Of a stretch of DNA of 36,059 nt, positions 1-8,171 are shown one piece after another. The stretch spans positions 1 through 36,059 of the forward strand of contig NZ_MIPP01000038.1 of assembly GCF_002095385.1 (NCBI RefSeq). The letters run 5' to 3'. Position numbers and translations under genes: made by a program. The DNA is from Pantoea eucrina. Lineage in GTDB: Bacteria; Pseudomonadota; Gammaproteobacteria; Enterobacterales; Enterobacteriaceae. Numbering within the stretch: position 1 is the first letter of the stretch; every line of letters begins with the position of its first letter. The notes under the pieces are model-generated. The model searched no databases. It was given only the letters and a program-made list of their open reading frames with translations, and was not told the origin of the DNA.

Positions 1-1132
1 CGCCGCTGCGGATGCCGCACGCCTGAGCGCCTCCGGCCGCAGCCTGCTGCCACAGCAGATCGCCTACCGACGGCTGCTGCGGCAGCGCCAGACGGTTGCG
101 CCGCCTGTCGCGCAGCCGCTGCCCGTACTCCAGCCAGCGCAGCTCCTCACGGGCGCTGACCGAGACGTGGCTGTCAGAGCCGATCCCCCAGCGTCCGCCC
201 CGGGCAATATAGGTACTCGCCGGAAAAATACCGTCGCCGAGGTTGGCTTCAGTCGTCGGGCATAATCCCGCAACGGCACCGCTGGCGGCGAGCTGCTGCA
301 GCTCGCTCTCATCCGGATGGGTGGCGTGGATCAGGCACCAGCGTGCATCAACGTTAAAGCGGCGCATCAGCCAGGCGATGGGACGCTCACCGCTCCACGC
401 CAGGCTGTCGCTGACCTCTTTTTCCTGCTCGGCAATGTGGATATGGACCGGCAGATCGCCCGGCGCTGCGGCCAGCACGTCGTGCATCTGCGCTTCGCTG
501 ACCGCGCGCAGCGAATGAAAACAGACGCCGTAGTTCAGCAGCGGTTTATCTGCGCAGATCGCGGCCACGCGCTGCAGCTGCTGCAGATAAGCGCCGGTCT
601 GCTGGATAAAACGGCGCTGTCCGGCGCTGGCGGGCTGTGCGCCAAAACTGCTGTAGCTGTAAAGCACCGGCAGCAGCGTCTGGCCGATGCCGGTGCGCTC
701 AGCGGCCAGCATCAGCTGCTGCAGCATGGCATCATCCGGATAGGGCTGGCCCTGCGGATCGTGATGCAGATAGTGAAACTCAGCAACCTGACTGTAGCCC
801 CCTTTCAGCAGCTCAATATAGAGCCAGGTCGCAATGTCGCCCACCTGCTGCGGCGTCAGCCGCGCTACCATGCGATACATCAGCTCGCGCCAGGTCCAGA
901 AGCTGTCCTGCGGATCGCCCGCCACCTCAGCCAGTCCCGCCATCGCGCGCTGAAAAGCGTGCGAGTGCAGGTTGGTCATGGCGGGAATGACGGCCCCCGC
1001 CAGCGGTATAGCAGCGCCCGGCGCGCTCTCTGGCGTAACGCGGGTGATAAAACCGGCGTCGCTGACCTCCAGCGTCACGTGGCTGTGCCAGCCATCTGCC
1101 AGCTGAGCGCGCGGGGCAAAATAGGTGGTCAT
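1..1132 (-). CDS. hutF: Formimidoylglutamate deiminase HutF (C-terminus cut by window edge)
   Basis: Hydrolyses N-formimino-L-glutamate to N-formyl-L-glutamate and ammonia in histidine breakdown; cytoplasmic amidohydrolase. Reading the minus strand from ATG at 1132 gives an uninterrupted frame of 377 codons running off the left edge, so roughly 70-80 residues are missing against a usual length near 450. Visible signatures are the metal-binding MTNLHSHAFQRAM motif around residues 53-65, an HATHPDESEL segment, GLCPTTEANLGDGIFP, and WGIGSDSHVSVSAREELRWL near the end, all typical of HutF. AAGGA lies six bases before the start. It is divergent from hutI with a HutC-like operator between. The next gene's deformylase-type HutG supports the assignment. 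No internal damage seen. Confidence 0.93.
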   Translation of the reverse strand, partial: MTTYFAPRAQLADGWHSHVTLEVSDAGFITRVTPESAPGAAIPLAGAVIPAMTNLHSHAFQRAMAGLAEVAGDPQDSFWTWRELMYRMVARLTPQQVGDIATWLYIELLKGGYSQVAEFHYLHHDPQGQPYPDDAMLQQLMLAAERTGIGQTLLPVLYSYSSFGAQPASAGQRRFIQQTGAYLQQLQRVAAICADKPLLNYGVCFHSLRAVSEAQMHDVLAAAPGDLPVHIHIAEQEKEVSDSLAWSGERPIAWLMRRFNVDARWCLIHATHPDESELQQLAASGAVAGLCPTTEANLGDGIFPASTYIARGGRWGIGSDSHVSVSAREELRWLEYGQRLRDRRRNRLALPQQPSVGDLLWQQAAAGGAQACGIRSG

Positions 1133-1149
1133 GGTTGATCCTTCAGGCT

Positions 1150-1180
1150 GGAAAGTTGTATATACATATACATACTTTAA
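1150..1180. promoter_or_regulatory. Putative HutC operator between hutF and hutI
   Basis: The 85-base divergent gap holds the perfect palindrome TGTATATACA (1157-1166), followed directly by another TATACA unit (1167-1172). HutC repressors of the GntR family are known to bind TTGTATATACA-like sites and are induced by urocanate. The position, 25 bases upstream of the hutF start and 52 upstream of hutI, would let one repressor control both transcripts. The repressor gene is not in the window. Confidence 0.6.
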
Positions 1181-1217
1181 CCGGGCGTGTAAATCGCCCG
1201 TACGCAGGGAACAGGGC

Positions 1218-2435
1218 ATGAGAGACGCGAAGCAGATCGACAGCCTGTGGCTGGGCGCAGATATCGTTACGCTGCGCGACGGGCGCTACAACATCATCAC
1301 CGATGGCGCGCTGGCCGTGGATAACGGCGTACTGATATGGGTCGGAGCGCGCAGTGAACTGCCGGCATTTGCGCCGCGTCAGCGTCATCTGTTCAGCGGC
1401 GGCATCATCACGCCGGGGCTGGTGGATTGCCATACGCATCTGTTGTTCGCCGGCGATCGCAGCGCGGAATTTGAGCAGCGTCTCAACGGTGCCAGCTATG
1501 CAGAAATTGCTGCGCAGGGCGGCGGTATTCTCGCCACGGTACGCGCCACGCGGTCCGCCTCACAGGAGGCGCTGGTGGCGTCAGCGCGCGGGCGGCTGGC
1601 GCATCTGCTGGCGGAGGGCGTCACCACGGTAGAAATCAAATCGGGTTACGGGCTTGATGAAGAGAGCGAACTGAAAATGCTGCGGGCCATACGCCAGCTG
1701 GCAGCCGGCGTGCCGGCTGATGTCATCGCAACCTGCCTGGCCGCACATGCGATCCCGCCGGCGTTTCACGCCAATCCGCAGGGCTGGATCGATATTATCT
1801 GCCAGCGGCTGCTGCCGCGGGTAAAAGAGGAGGGGCTGGCGGATGCGGTGGATGCGTTCTGTGAACATCTGGCGCTGTCGCCTGCGCAGGTCAGCGCGGT
1901 GTTTGATGCGGCGCGCGCGCTGGATCTGCCGGTCAAACTGCACGCTGAGCAGCTCTCGGCGCAGGGCGGGGCGGCGCTGGCCGCACGCTATGGCGCGCTC
2001 TCCGCTGACCATCTGGAGTACGCCAGCGAGGAGGATGTCCGCGCGATGGCAGAGCATGGCACCGTTGCTGTGCTGCTGCCGGGAGCATTCTATCTGCTGC
2101 GCGAAACGCAGCGGCCACCGGTCGCGCTGTTCCGCCGCTACGGCGTCCCGATGGCGCTCGCCAGCGATGCTAATCCAGGGACATCACCCGCGCTTTCACT
2201 GCGGCTGATGATGAATATGGGCTGTACGCTGTTTGGCATGACGCCGGAGGAGGCGCTGGCGGGGGTGACGCTGTGGGGGGCGAAAGCGCTGGGTCTGCAG
2301 CAGACGCACGGCTCACTGGAGGCGGGCAAAGTCGCCAGCTTTGTTCACTGGCCGCTGACGCGTCCGGGCGAGCTGGCTTACTGGCTGGGCGGCGAATTGC
2401 CGTGCCGGGTTATCTATCGTGGAGAAGCACAATGA
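1218..2435 (+). CDS. hutI: Imidazolonepropionase HutI
   Basis: Hydrolyses 4-imidazolone-5-propionate to N-formimino-L-glutamate, the substrate of HutF. The protein is 405 residues, the normal length. It carries the amidohydrolase metal motif DCHTHLLFAGDR near residue 72, EIKSGYGLDEESELKML, KLHAEQLS, SADHLEY and LASDANPGTSP. The open frame extends upstream to 1125, but ATG 1218 gives the family N-terminus and has AGGGA seven bases before it; the upstream extension would cross the operator. The stop overlaps the hutG start as ATGA, so the two are translationally coupled. Expected to be induced by urocanate through the operator at 1157-1172. Confidence 0.95.
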   Translation: MRDAKQIDSLWLGADIVTLRDGRYNIITDGALAVDNGVLIWVGARSELPAFAPRQRHLFSGGIITPGLVDCHTHLLFAGDRSAEFEQRLNGASYAEIAAQGGGILATVRATRSASQEALVASARGRLAHLLAEGVTTVEIKSGYGLDEESELKMLRAIRQLAAGVPADVIATCLAAHAIPPAFHANPQGWIDIICQRLLPRVKEEGLADAVDAFCEHLALSPAQVSAVFDAARALDLPVKLHAEQLSAQGGAALAARYGALSADHLEYASEEDVRAMAEHGTVAVLLPGAFYLLRETQRPPVALFRRYGVPMALASDANPGTSPALSLRLMMNMGCTLFGMTPEEALAGVTLWGAKALGLQQTHGSLEAGKVASFVHWPLTRPGELAYWLGGELPCRVIYRGEAQ

Positions 2436-3217
2436 GCTTTGATTTTATACCGGGCAGGCTGCCGCTGCTGATCTCAATACCGCATGCCGGTACGCAGCTT
2501 ACGCCGGAGGTTGAGGCGGGGCTGAGCGACGCGGCACGCCCGCTGCCGGACACCGACTGGCATCTGCCGCAGCTGTACGATTTTGCGCAGGATATTGGCG
2601 CCAGCGTGCTGACCGGACGCTATTCCCGTTTCGTTATCGATCTCAACCGGCCGCCTGACGACCGGCCGCTCTATACCACCGCCACTACCGGACTCTGGCC
2701 AGAGACGCTGTTTGACGGCACGCCGGTGTTCAGACCGGGCATGACGCCGGATCGGGCGACGCGTCAGCGCTATCTGCAGACCCTCTGGCAGCCCTATCAT
2801 CAGCAGCTGCAGCAGGAGCTGGCGCGCCTGAAAGCGCAATATGGCTATGCGCTGCTGTTTGATGCGCACTCTATCGCTTCACGGGTGCCCCGGCTGTTCA
2901 GCGGCGTGTTGCCCGATCTGAACCTGGGAACCAGTGATGGCGCCAGCTGCTCAGCGGCGGTGAGCGACGCGCTGGGGCAGGTGTGTAAGGCTCAGCAGCG
3001 CTATAGCTGGGTGCTGAATGGCCGTTTTAAAGGCGGTTATATTACGCGCGCCTATGGTCAGCCGGCGCAGGGCGTCGAGGCGGTACAGCTGGAGCTGGCG
3101 CAGCACAACTATATGGATGAGTCGCTGACTTTTGCCTGGCAGCCAGCGCGCGCCTCACAGCTGCAGCCGGTGCTGCAGCAGCTGATCGGCGCGCTGCTGG
3201 CGGCAGGAAAGCGTTAA
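2432..3217 (+). CDS. hutG: N-formylglutamate deformylase HutG
   Basis: Hydrolyses N-formyl-L-glutamate to L-glutamate and formate, the last step of the HutF branch of histidine degradation. The 261-residue protein has the N-formylglutamate amidohydrolase features ISIPHAGTQLTPEV near the start, DTDWHLPQLYDFA, FVIDLNRPPDDRPLY, LLFDAHSIASRVPRLFSG and GRFKGGYITRAYG. It is not the arginase-fold formimidoylglutamase that Klebsiella and Salmonella also call HutG. The start overlaps the hutI stop (ATGA), with GGAG seven bases upstream. It ends four bases before the convergent flavin reductase gene, with no obvious terminator between them. Confidence 0.94.
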   Translation: MSFDFIPGRLPLLISIPHAGTQLTPEVEAGLSDAARPLPDTDWHLPQLYDFAQDIGASVLTGRYSRFVIDLNRPPDDRPLYTTATTGLWPETLFDGTPVFRPGMTPDRATRQRYLQTLWQPYHQQLQQELARLKAQYGYALLFDAHSIASRVPRLFSGVLPDLNLGTSDGASCSAAVSDALGQVCKAQQRYSWVLNGRFKGGYITRAYGQPAQGVEAVQLELAQHNYMDESLTFAWQPARASQLQPVLQQLIGALLAAGKR

Positions 3218-3221
3218 ACGC

Positions 3222-3848
3222 TTACCGCTTACGCGCGTCCGGGCGGACCAGATCAAAACGCTGCGCCTCACTGATGCCGTAATAGGCAGAAGGCCCCCCG
3301 GCGCGCAGAATCGGCTGCGCTCTGGCGGTCTGGTAAATGCCATCCTCCAGCAGGGCCTCATCAATATGAATGGCGACCGCTTCACCCAGCACCAGCCAGC
3401 TCTCCAGCTCCCCGCCCTGCGCATCCTGCAGCCGGATCAGCTGCGTCAGGCGACACTCAAAGTTAACCGGGCTCTCTGCCACCATGCTGCAGTCGATATG
3501 GGAAGCGGCAACCGGCGTCAGGCCCGCGAGCGCGAACTCATCGCTGCTGACCGAGGCGGAGCTTTCGTTCATCGCTTCCGCCAGCGGACGCGTGGCCAGA
3601 TTCCAGACAAACACCTTGCTTTCGCTGATGTTCTGCACGCTGTCTTTCCAGCCGCTGCTGGCAAAGCCGATGATCGGAGGCTGGTAATTAAAACAGTTAA
3701 AAAAGCTGTACGGCGCAAGATTATCCTGGCCGCTGCCGCTCCGGGAGCTGATCCAGCCAATCGGACGCGGACCGATAATGGCGTTCAGCGGATCGTGGGG
3801 CAGGCCGTGTCCGGTCCGGGGCTGGTAACTGTAGCGATGGCGCGTCAT
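3222..3848 (-). CDS. Flavin reductase-like (flavoredoxin-type FMN-binding) family protein
   Basis: A 208-residue protein of the split-barrel flavin reductase-like family, which binds FMN and is often oxidoreductase-related; the substrate is unknown. The N-terminus has the family segment NAIIGPRPIGWISSRS, then NLAPYSFFNCFNYQPPIIGF and FVWNLATRPLAEAMN, a pattern shared with flavoredoxin/YcaK-like proteins. The start has AGGAG five bases upstream. It is a single-gene unit, convergent with hutG and divergent from rlmF. Nothing in the sequence ties it to histidine use. The family call is solid, the exact role is not. Confidence 0.8.
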   Translation of the reverse strand: MTRHRYSYQPRTGHGLPHDPLNAIIGPRPIGWISSRSGSGQDNLAPYSFFNCFNYQPPIIGFASSGWKDSVQNISESKVFVWNLATRPLAEAMNESSASVSSDEFALAGLTPVAASHIDCSMVAESPVNFECRLTQLIRLQDAQGGELESWLVLGEAVAIHIDEALLEDGIYQTARAQPILRAGGPSAYYGISEAQRFDLVRPDARKR

Positions 3849-4009
3849 AAAAACTCCTGAGTCAGGGTGAAGGCACGTCGCGGCAGGCGGCGTGCATTGC
3901 AGGAAAAGGGTTCGCAGAGAGTCTGGTGTAAACGTAAAATTGCGGTAAGCGGATTGTGCGCTGGCGGCAGCCGGAGTATCTTACGCCCGCCTTACTTTCC
4001 GGAGAGACT

Positions 4010-4933
4010 ATGAATAAGCCAGCCGCCAGTGCGCCCTTTCATCCGCGTAATCGCCATCAGGGGCGTTACGATTTTCCTGCGCTGATTGCCGCGCATCCGC
4101 CGCTTGCGCCGAAGGTTCGTCCTAACGGTCATGGCGAGCAGTCGATCGATTTCGCCGATCCGCAGGCGGTAATGCTGCTTAATCAGGCGCTGCTGAAGCT
4201 CTTTTATAACCTTAACTGGCAGCTGCCGGAAGGGTATCTGACGCCGCCGGTACCGGGGCGAGCTGATTACGTTCACGCGCTGGCCGATCTGCTGGCGGGT
4301 GATAACGGCGGGGCGATCCCGCGCGATCTGGACGTCATGGATATTGGCTGCGGCGCCAACTGCATTTATCCCCTGATTGGCCACGCCGAGTATGGCTGGC
4401 GTTTTACCGGTACGGATACCAGCGCTGAGGCGATTACCGCCGCCAGCCAGATTGTAGCGGGCAATCCCGGCCTGCAGCGTGCGGTACGTCTGCGTCGTCA
4501 GAAACAGCCGCAGGCGATTTTCAGCGGCGTGATCCATAAAAATGAGCGCTACCATGCCGTGATGTGCAATCCGCCGTTTCACGCATCGGCAGCTGATGCT
4601 GCAGCGGGCAGCCAGCGCAAAGTACGCAATCTGGGACTGAAGCAGAACGCGCCGCTCAATTTTGGCGGTCAGCAGACTGAGCTGTGGTGTGAGGGGGGCG
4701 AGCTGGCGTTTATCGGCAGAATGATCGATGAGAGCGTCGCGCAGGGCAGCAGCATTGTCTGGTTTACATCGCTGGTTTCGCGAAAAGAGAACTTACCGGC
4801 GCTGCGCGACCGGCTTGCGGCGGAGGCCTGTGAGGTGCGCATCGTCAATATGGCGCAGGGTCAGAAACAGAGCCGCTTCCTCGCCTGGAGCTTTATGACG
4901 CCCGCCACCCGCGCGCAGCGGATGAAGCGCTAA
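4010..4933 (+). CDS. rlmF: 23S rRNA (adenine(1618)-N(6))-methyltransferase RlmF
   Basis: SAM-dependent methyltransferase modifying A1618 of 23S rRNA; formerly YbiN. The 307-residue protein has the SAM-binding loop [16 protein letters not shown] near residue 110 and the N6-adenine catalytic motif NPPF (in [13 protein letters not shown]). [17 protein letters not shown] and the C-terminal [13 protein letters not shown] are also typical. ATG 4010 follows GGAGAG by three to four bases. An upstream in-frame ATG at 3956 would add 18 non-conserved residues and is rejected. The E. coli homologue likewise sits beside the glnHPQ-dps region. Confidence 0.96.
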   Translation: MNKPAASAPFHPRNRHQGRYDFPALIAAHPPLAPKVRPNGHGEQSIDFADPQAVMLLNQALLKLFYNLNWQLPEGYLTPPVPGRADYVHALADLLAGDNGGAIPRDLDVMDIGCGANCIYPLIGHAEYGWRFTGTDTSAEAITAASQIVAGNPGLQRAVRLRRQKQPQAIFSGVIHKNERYHAVMCNPPFHASAADAAAGSQRKVRNLGLKQNAPLNFGGQQTELWCEGGELAFIGRMIDESVAQGSSIVWFTSLVSRKENLPALRDRLAAEACEVRIVNMAQGQKQSRFLAWSFMTPATRAQRMKR

Positions 4934-4947
4934 GCGTATCACCCGAT

Positions 4948-4982
4948 AAAAAGGCCGCCCGGTTACCCGGTGCGGCCTTATT
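4948..4982 (-). terminator. Bidirectional terminator between rlmF and glnQ
   Basis: The inverted repeat AAGGCCGCCCGG / CCCGGTGCGGCCTT (4951-4979) has a short TTA loop. Read on the minus strand it is followed by TTTTTATC, a good intrinsic terminator for glnQ. On the plus strand TTATTC follows, weaker but usable for rlmF. Confidence 0.85.
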
Positions 4983-4998
4983 CAGCGCGCGCAGCGCG

Positions 4999-5721
4999 TC
5001 AGGAAACGTGCTGCAGGAACTCGCGCAGACGTTCGCTTGGCGGCGCGGTAATCAGGGTATCCGGATCGCCATCTTCCGCAATCGTACCTTTATCAATGAA
5101 GATCAGGCGCGACGCGACTTTCTGTGCAAACCCCACTTCATGCGTGACGATCACCATCGTCATGCCTTCCTCGGCCAGATCCTGCATCACTTTCAGAACT
5201 TCATGACGCAGCTCCGGATCGAGCGCGGACGTCGGCTCATCAAACAGCATCATTTTTGGCTTCACGGCCAGCGCCCGCGCAATGGCCACGCGCTGCTGCT
5301 GACCGCCGGAGAGTTCAGCCGGAAAATGATGCGCCCGTTCCGCCAGACCCACTTTGCCCAGCAGCTCGCGCGCCAGCCTGTGGGCCTCCTCTTTTTTCGC
5401 GCCGCGGACGCGAATCGGACCAAAGGCGACGTTATCCAGCGCGCTCATCTGCGGAAACAGATGAAACTGCTGAAACACCATACCCGCTTCCTGACGGATC
5501 AGCCGCTCATCAACTTTCGGATCGTTGACTTTCATGCCGTCCACAATCAGTTCGCCGCTGGTGATCTCTTCCAGTTTGTTGATACAGCGCAATAGCGTGG
5601 ATTTACCGGAGCCGGAAGGACCGATAATCACCACCACTTCGCCCTGATTAATTTTCAGATTGATGTCGTGCAGAACCTGCGTCTGACCGAAATTTTTAGA
5701 GACGTTTTTAAATTCAATCAC
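4999..5721 (-). CDS. glnQ: Glutamine ABC transporter ATP-binding protein GlnQ
   Basis: ATPase of the high-affinity L-glutamine importer, acting on the inner face of the membrane with GlnP and the periplasmic binder GlnH. The length of 240 residues equals E. coli GlnQ. Walker A is GPSGSGKST (about 34-42), the Q-loop is in [12 protein letters not shown], the signature is LSGGQQQR, Walker B is [12 protein letters not shown], and the H-loop is VTHEVGF. The start overlaps the glnP stop by four bases, so it is coupled to glnP. It is last in the glnHPQ operon. Confidence 0.97.
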   Translation of the reverse strand: MIEFKNVSKNFGQTQVLHDINLKINQGEVVVIIGPSGSGKSTLLRCINKLEEITSGELIVDGMKVNDPKVDERLIRQEAGMVFQQFHLFPQMSALDNVAFGPIRVRGAKKEEAHRLARELLGKVGLAERAHHFPAELSGGQQQRVAIARALAVKPKMMLFDEPTSALDPELRHEVLKVMQDLAEEGMTMVIVTHEVGFAQKVASRLIFIDKGTIAEDGDPDTLITAPPSERLREFLQHVS

Positions 5722-6377
5722 AGGATTTTCACCCTTTTCTCAATACGGCGCAGCACAAAGCTCAACACCAGCGTAATAATCAGATAGATAATGGCAACCG
5801 CGCTCCAGATCTCCAGCGCACGGAAGTTACCGGCAATAATCTCCTGGCCCTGTCGCGTCAGTTCCGCCACGCCGATAACAATAAACAGCGACGTATCTTT
5901 AATACTGACAATCCACTGGTTGCCCAGCGGCGGGAGCATACGGCGCAGGGCCAGCGGCATAATCACATAGCGCAGGGTCTCGCGGCGTGACAGGCCCAGT
6001 GCCAGTCCCGCTTCGCGAAAGCCTTTGTTGATAGAGAGCACGGCGCCGCGCGTAATCTCAGCAATATAGGCGCCTGAGTTGATCATGATGGTGACGACTG
6101 CCGCCGTGAAAGGATCGATGCGCAGATCGGGAAAAGCCATTGGCAGCGCAAAGTAAATAAACATGACCTGCACAACAATGGGCGTGCCGCGGATCAGCTC
6201 AATAAATACCAGCGCGACGTTATTGGTGATCCAGCCACCGTAGGCGCGGGCAAAGCCAGCTACCAGGCCGATAATCAGGCCGCCTATCAGGCCAAGAACG
6301 GAAATCAGCAGGGTCATTTTGGCGCCTTCGATCAGAATCGGCAGGGCTGGCCAGATGACGCTCCAGTCAAACTCCAT
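5718..6377 (-). CDS. glnP: Glutamine ABC transporter permease GlnP
   Basis: Inner-membrane channel subunit of the glutamine importer. The 219 residues match E. coli GlnP. Several hydrophobic helices are evident (starting with [20 protein letters not shown]), and the HisM/GlnP-type coupling loop [20 protein letters not shown] carries the EAA motif that contacts GlnQ. GGAGT lies about seven bases before the ATG. It is separated from glnH by 86 bases containing two hairpins that probably lower expression relative to GlnH. It overlaps glnQ. Confidence 0.97.
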   Translation of the reverse strand: MEFDWSVIWPALPILIEGAKMTLLISVLGLIGGLIIGLVAGFARAYGGWITNNVALVFIELIRGTPIVVQVMFIYFALPMAFPDLRIDPFTAAVVTIMINSGAYIAEITRGAVLSINKGFREAGLALGLSRRETLRYVIMPLALRRMLPPLGNQWIVSIKDTSLFIVIGVAELTRQGQEIIAGNFRALEIWSAVAIIYLIITLVLSFVLRRIEKRVKIL

Positions 6378-6412
6378 GGTGTTACTCCGGAATATGTTGC
6401 AATGGAAAAGGT

Positions 6413-6441
6413 AAAAGCAGGGCGCAAAGGGCGCCCTGCTG
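6413..6441 (-). terminator. Attenuating terminator-like hairpin between glnH and glnP
   Basis: A perfect 10-bp stem, AGCAGGGCGC (6416-6425) with GCGCCCTGCT (6431-6440), and a 5-base loop. On the minus (transcribed) strand it is followed by TTTTAC, so it resembles a weak intrinsic terminator inside the operon. Partial read-through would give much more GlnH than GlnP/GlnQ, as is usual for binding-protein transporters. Confidence 0.7.
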
Positions 6442-6459
6442 CATAAGCCCGCTTATGCA
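6440..6459 (-). repeat. Second hairpin directly after the glnH stop
   Basis: TGCATAAGC (6440-6448) pairs with GCTTATGCA (6451-6459), a 9-bp perfect inverted repeat lying directly against the terminator-like stem. It has no U-tract, so a role in protecting the 3' end of the glnH message is more likely than termination. Confidence 0.6.
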
Positions 6460-6463
6460 GGCA

Positions 6464-7210
6464 TTATTTTGGCTCAGTACCGAACCATTTTTTATAGATT
6501 GTGTTGTACGTACCGTTGTCGCGCAGCGTTTTCAGCGCGCCGTTGATTTTGTCACGCAGTTCATCACTGCCTTTTGGCAGCGCCACACCATACTGCTGAG
6601 CTTCAATCGACTCGCCGACCGCTTTGAAACGACCTTTGCCGGCGGTGTTGATAAAGTAGAGAATATTCGGCGTATCGTGCAGCACGGCGTCGGCGCGATT
6701 GGTTCCCAGCTCCATATAGGCGTTATCGATATTCGGGAACTGACGCAAATCTTTGGTCTTGATATGCGCTTTGGCGTAGTCCACTGAACCGGTTCCGCTT
6801 TTTACCGCAACGGTTTTGCCGTTGAGATCGTCGATGCCTTTAATGTCATTTTCGTTATTACGTACCATCACCAGCAGACCGCTTTTATAGTAGCCATCAG
6901 AAAAGTCGATAGCTTTTTTACGTTCGTCAGTAATGGTAATACCGGCCAGCGCCAGATCGACATTTTTGGTTTGCAGAGCCGGAATAATACCGCTGAAATC
7001 CATTGGCTTCAGGGTGTAATCAAGCTTCAGCTCTTTTGCCACCGCATCCCAGAGGTCGATATCAAAACCCACATATTTGTCGCCCTGCTTAAACTCAAAA
7101 GGAACAAATGCGGTGTCGGTTGCGACAATCAGTTTTTTATCTGCGGCAGTAGAAGAAAGAGAAAAGGCCAGCGCCAGCGCGGCCACAGAGACGTTAAACA
7201 GAGACTTCAT
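6464..7210 (-). CDS. glnH: Periplasmic glutamine-binding protein GlnH
   Basis: Captures L-glutamine in the periplasm and delivers it to GlnP/GlnQ. The protein is 248 residues from the second of two tandem ATGs, which matches E. coli GlnH; the first ATG (7213) would add one Met. GGAT lies seven bases before the second ATG. A signal peptide of about 22 residues ends in SSTAADKK. The mature protein carries [37 protein letters not shown] and [18 protein letters not shown], all characteristic. Expression is probably nitrogen-controlled (see the NtrC sites and sigma-54-like promoter upstream). Confidence 0.97.
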   Translation of the reverse strand: MKSLFNVSVAALALAFSLSSTAADKKLIVATDTAFVPFEFKQGDKYVGFDIDLWDAVAKELKLDYTLKPMDFSGIIPALQTKNVDLALAGITITDERKKAIDFSDGYYKSGLLVMVRNNENDIKGIDDLNGKTVAVKSGTGSVDYAKAHIKTKDLRQFPNIDNAYMELGTNRADAVLHDTPNILYFINTAGKGRFKAVGESIEAQQYGVALPKGSDELRDKINGALKTLRDNGTYNTIYKKWFGTEPK

Positions 7211-7230
7211 CATTTTATCCTTTATTGCTC

Positions 7231-7250
7231 TGCAGACCTGATGGTCTGCA
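7231..7250 (-). repeat. Hairpin in the glnH 5' leader
   Basis: Perfect inverted repeat TGCAGACC / GGTCTGCA with a 4-base loop. If transcription begins about 12 bases after the -12 element (near 7254), this hairpin would be the first structure of the mRNA, a few bases upstream of the ribosome site. 5'-end stabilisation is an inference. Confidence 0.5.
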
Positions 7251-7264
7251 CTACGGCTGTCATA

Positions 7265-7281
7265 TGAAAAAATTATGCCAA
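7265..7281 (-). promoter_or_regulatory. Sigma-54-like promoter of glnH (glnHp2 counterpart)
   Basis: Minus-strand TTGGCATAATTTTTTCA has the GG of the -24 element at the correct 10-base distance from the -12 element. The -12 reads TTTCA rather than the consensus TTGCA, so it should be weak without an activator. Two NtrC-like sites lie about 107 and 120 bases upstream of the implied start, the arrangement known for E. coli glnHp2. Confidence 0.6.
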
Positions 7282-7352
7282 CTTTAATAACAGCCCGAAA
7301 TTACCGGCAGCAGGGCTGTCAGCTGACACGATTTTGCAGAAAAATGAGCATT

Positions 7353-7382
7353 TGCACCGTTTGTGGGCACTATTATGGTGCA
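7353..7382 (-). promoter_or_regulatory. Two overlapping NtrC (GlnG) binding sites upstream of glnH
   Basis: On the minus strand TGCACCATAATAGTGCC (7366-7382) and TGCCCACAAACGGTGCA (7353-7369) both fit the NtrC pattern TGCACC-N5-GGTGCA. They overlap by four bases, with centres 13 apart. A weaker half-match, TGCACCAAAAATGTCGC, lies at 7384-7400. They indicate nitrogen-limitation control of glnHPQ. Confidence 0.7.
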
Positions 7383-7483
7383 TGCGACATTTTTGGTGCA
7401 GCCACAGTGTGCATCAGGATAATCACAAGGAAAGGGTGGGATGAAAGAAGTGTTAACGGGGTCAAAAAAGCGGGGCTGAAGCA

Positions 7484-7511
7484 ATAAAAAAAGGCGGGTT
7501 AACCCGCCTCT
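7484..7511 (-). terminator. Intrinsic terminator of dps
   Basis: AGGCGGGTT (7492-7500) pairs directly with AACCCGCCT (7501-7509). On the minus strand the stem is followed by TTTTTTTAT. It lies seven bases past the dps stop codon. Confidence 0.85.
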
Positions 7512-7516
7512 GATAA

Positions 7517-8020
7517 TTATTCAATATTCGCTTCGATAAACCACAGGAACTTGTCGAGGTCACGGGACGCTGCGGTAAAGATATCGGCAGTATCTTCATC
7601 TTTGACTTCGGTGATCGCTTTGCGGGTATCGTTAGCCACAATGGCGTAGCGATCGGCCAGCGCTTTCAGGTGATCCTGAACGCTGTGAATGTTCAGCGGA
7701 TAGCTCTGCAGCGGCGTTTTATCATTCACGACCTGCGTGGTACCCAGCGCTACGCCACCCAGCTGGATCACGCGCTCAGCGATGGTGTCCTGATGTTCGG
7801 TGATAGCAGCACGGAAACCATCCAGCATCTCATGCACGCCAATAAAGTTTGCGCCACGCATGTTCCAGTGCGCCTGTTTGGTGATCAGGGACAGGTCAAT
7901 GAATTCCACAACCAGACGGTTGAGCACCTCAATGGTGGCTTTCTTTTCGCTGTCAGCCACATCATTGCGGGTGTAAATCAGATCGGAAGCGTTGTTTTTA
8001 ACCAGTTTTGCGGTACTCAT
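7517..8020 (-). CDS. dps: DNA-binding ferritin-like protein Dps
   Basis: Dodecameric ferroxidase that stores iron, detoxifies peroxide and compacts the nucleoid in stationary phase. It is 167 residues from the second of two tandem ATGs, as in E. coli; the first ATG (8023) would add one Met. Inter-subunit ferroxidase ligands H51, D78 and E82 are present ([19 protein letters not shown]). The basic N-terminal tail [10 protein letters not shown] retains K5 and K8, but the position of E. coli K10 is Asn, which could soften DNA binding. AGAGGAC precedes the start. Regulation: sigma-S-like -10 at 8065-8074 and an IHF consensus at 8172-8184. Confidence 0.97.
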   Translation of the reverse strand: MSTAKLVKNNASDLIYTRNDVADSEKKATIEVLNRLVVEFIDLSLITKQAHWNMRGANFIGVHEMLDGFRAAITEHQDTIAERVIQLGGVALGTTQVVNDKTPLQSYPLNIHSVQDHLKALADRYAIVANDTRKAITEVKDEDTADIFTAASRDLDKFLWFIEANIE

Positions 8021-8064
8021 CATTTATGTCCTCTAATTGATGTTGTCCTAATCAAGCACGGAAA

Positions 8065-8074
8065 TAAGTATAGC
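8065..8074 (-). promoter_or_regulatory. Sigma-S-type -10 element of dps
   Basis: Minus-strand GCTATACTTA matches the extended -10 preferred by sigma-S (KCTAYACTTA) and also serves sigma-70. It lies about 45 bases upstream of the dps start codon, consistent with stationary-phase induction. Confidence 0.65.
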
Positions 8075-8171
8075 AGCTGTTATAAAATATGCTGAAGCGA
8101 TCTGGCCGATAGCAGAGATAGATAAAGACGTCATACAGCGTTGCGGATGCAATCATGAATTAAGTAATCAT

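Noticed and set aside
317..1138. Long plus-strand ORF of 273 codons
   Set aside because: It runs antisense through hutF, whose minus-strand reading shows clear HutF motifs; the composition of the plus ORF is typical of a shadow frame.
7275..7487. Plus-strand ORF of 70 codons upstream of glnH
   Set aside because: It lies over the NtrC and sigma-54 sites and the dps terminator, and its sequence matches no family I know. No Shine-Dalgarno.
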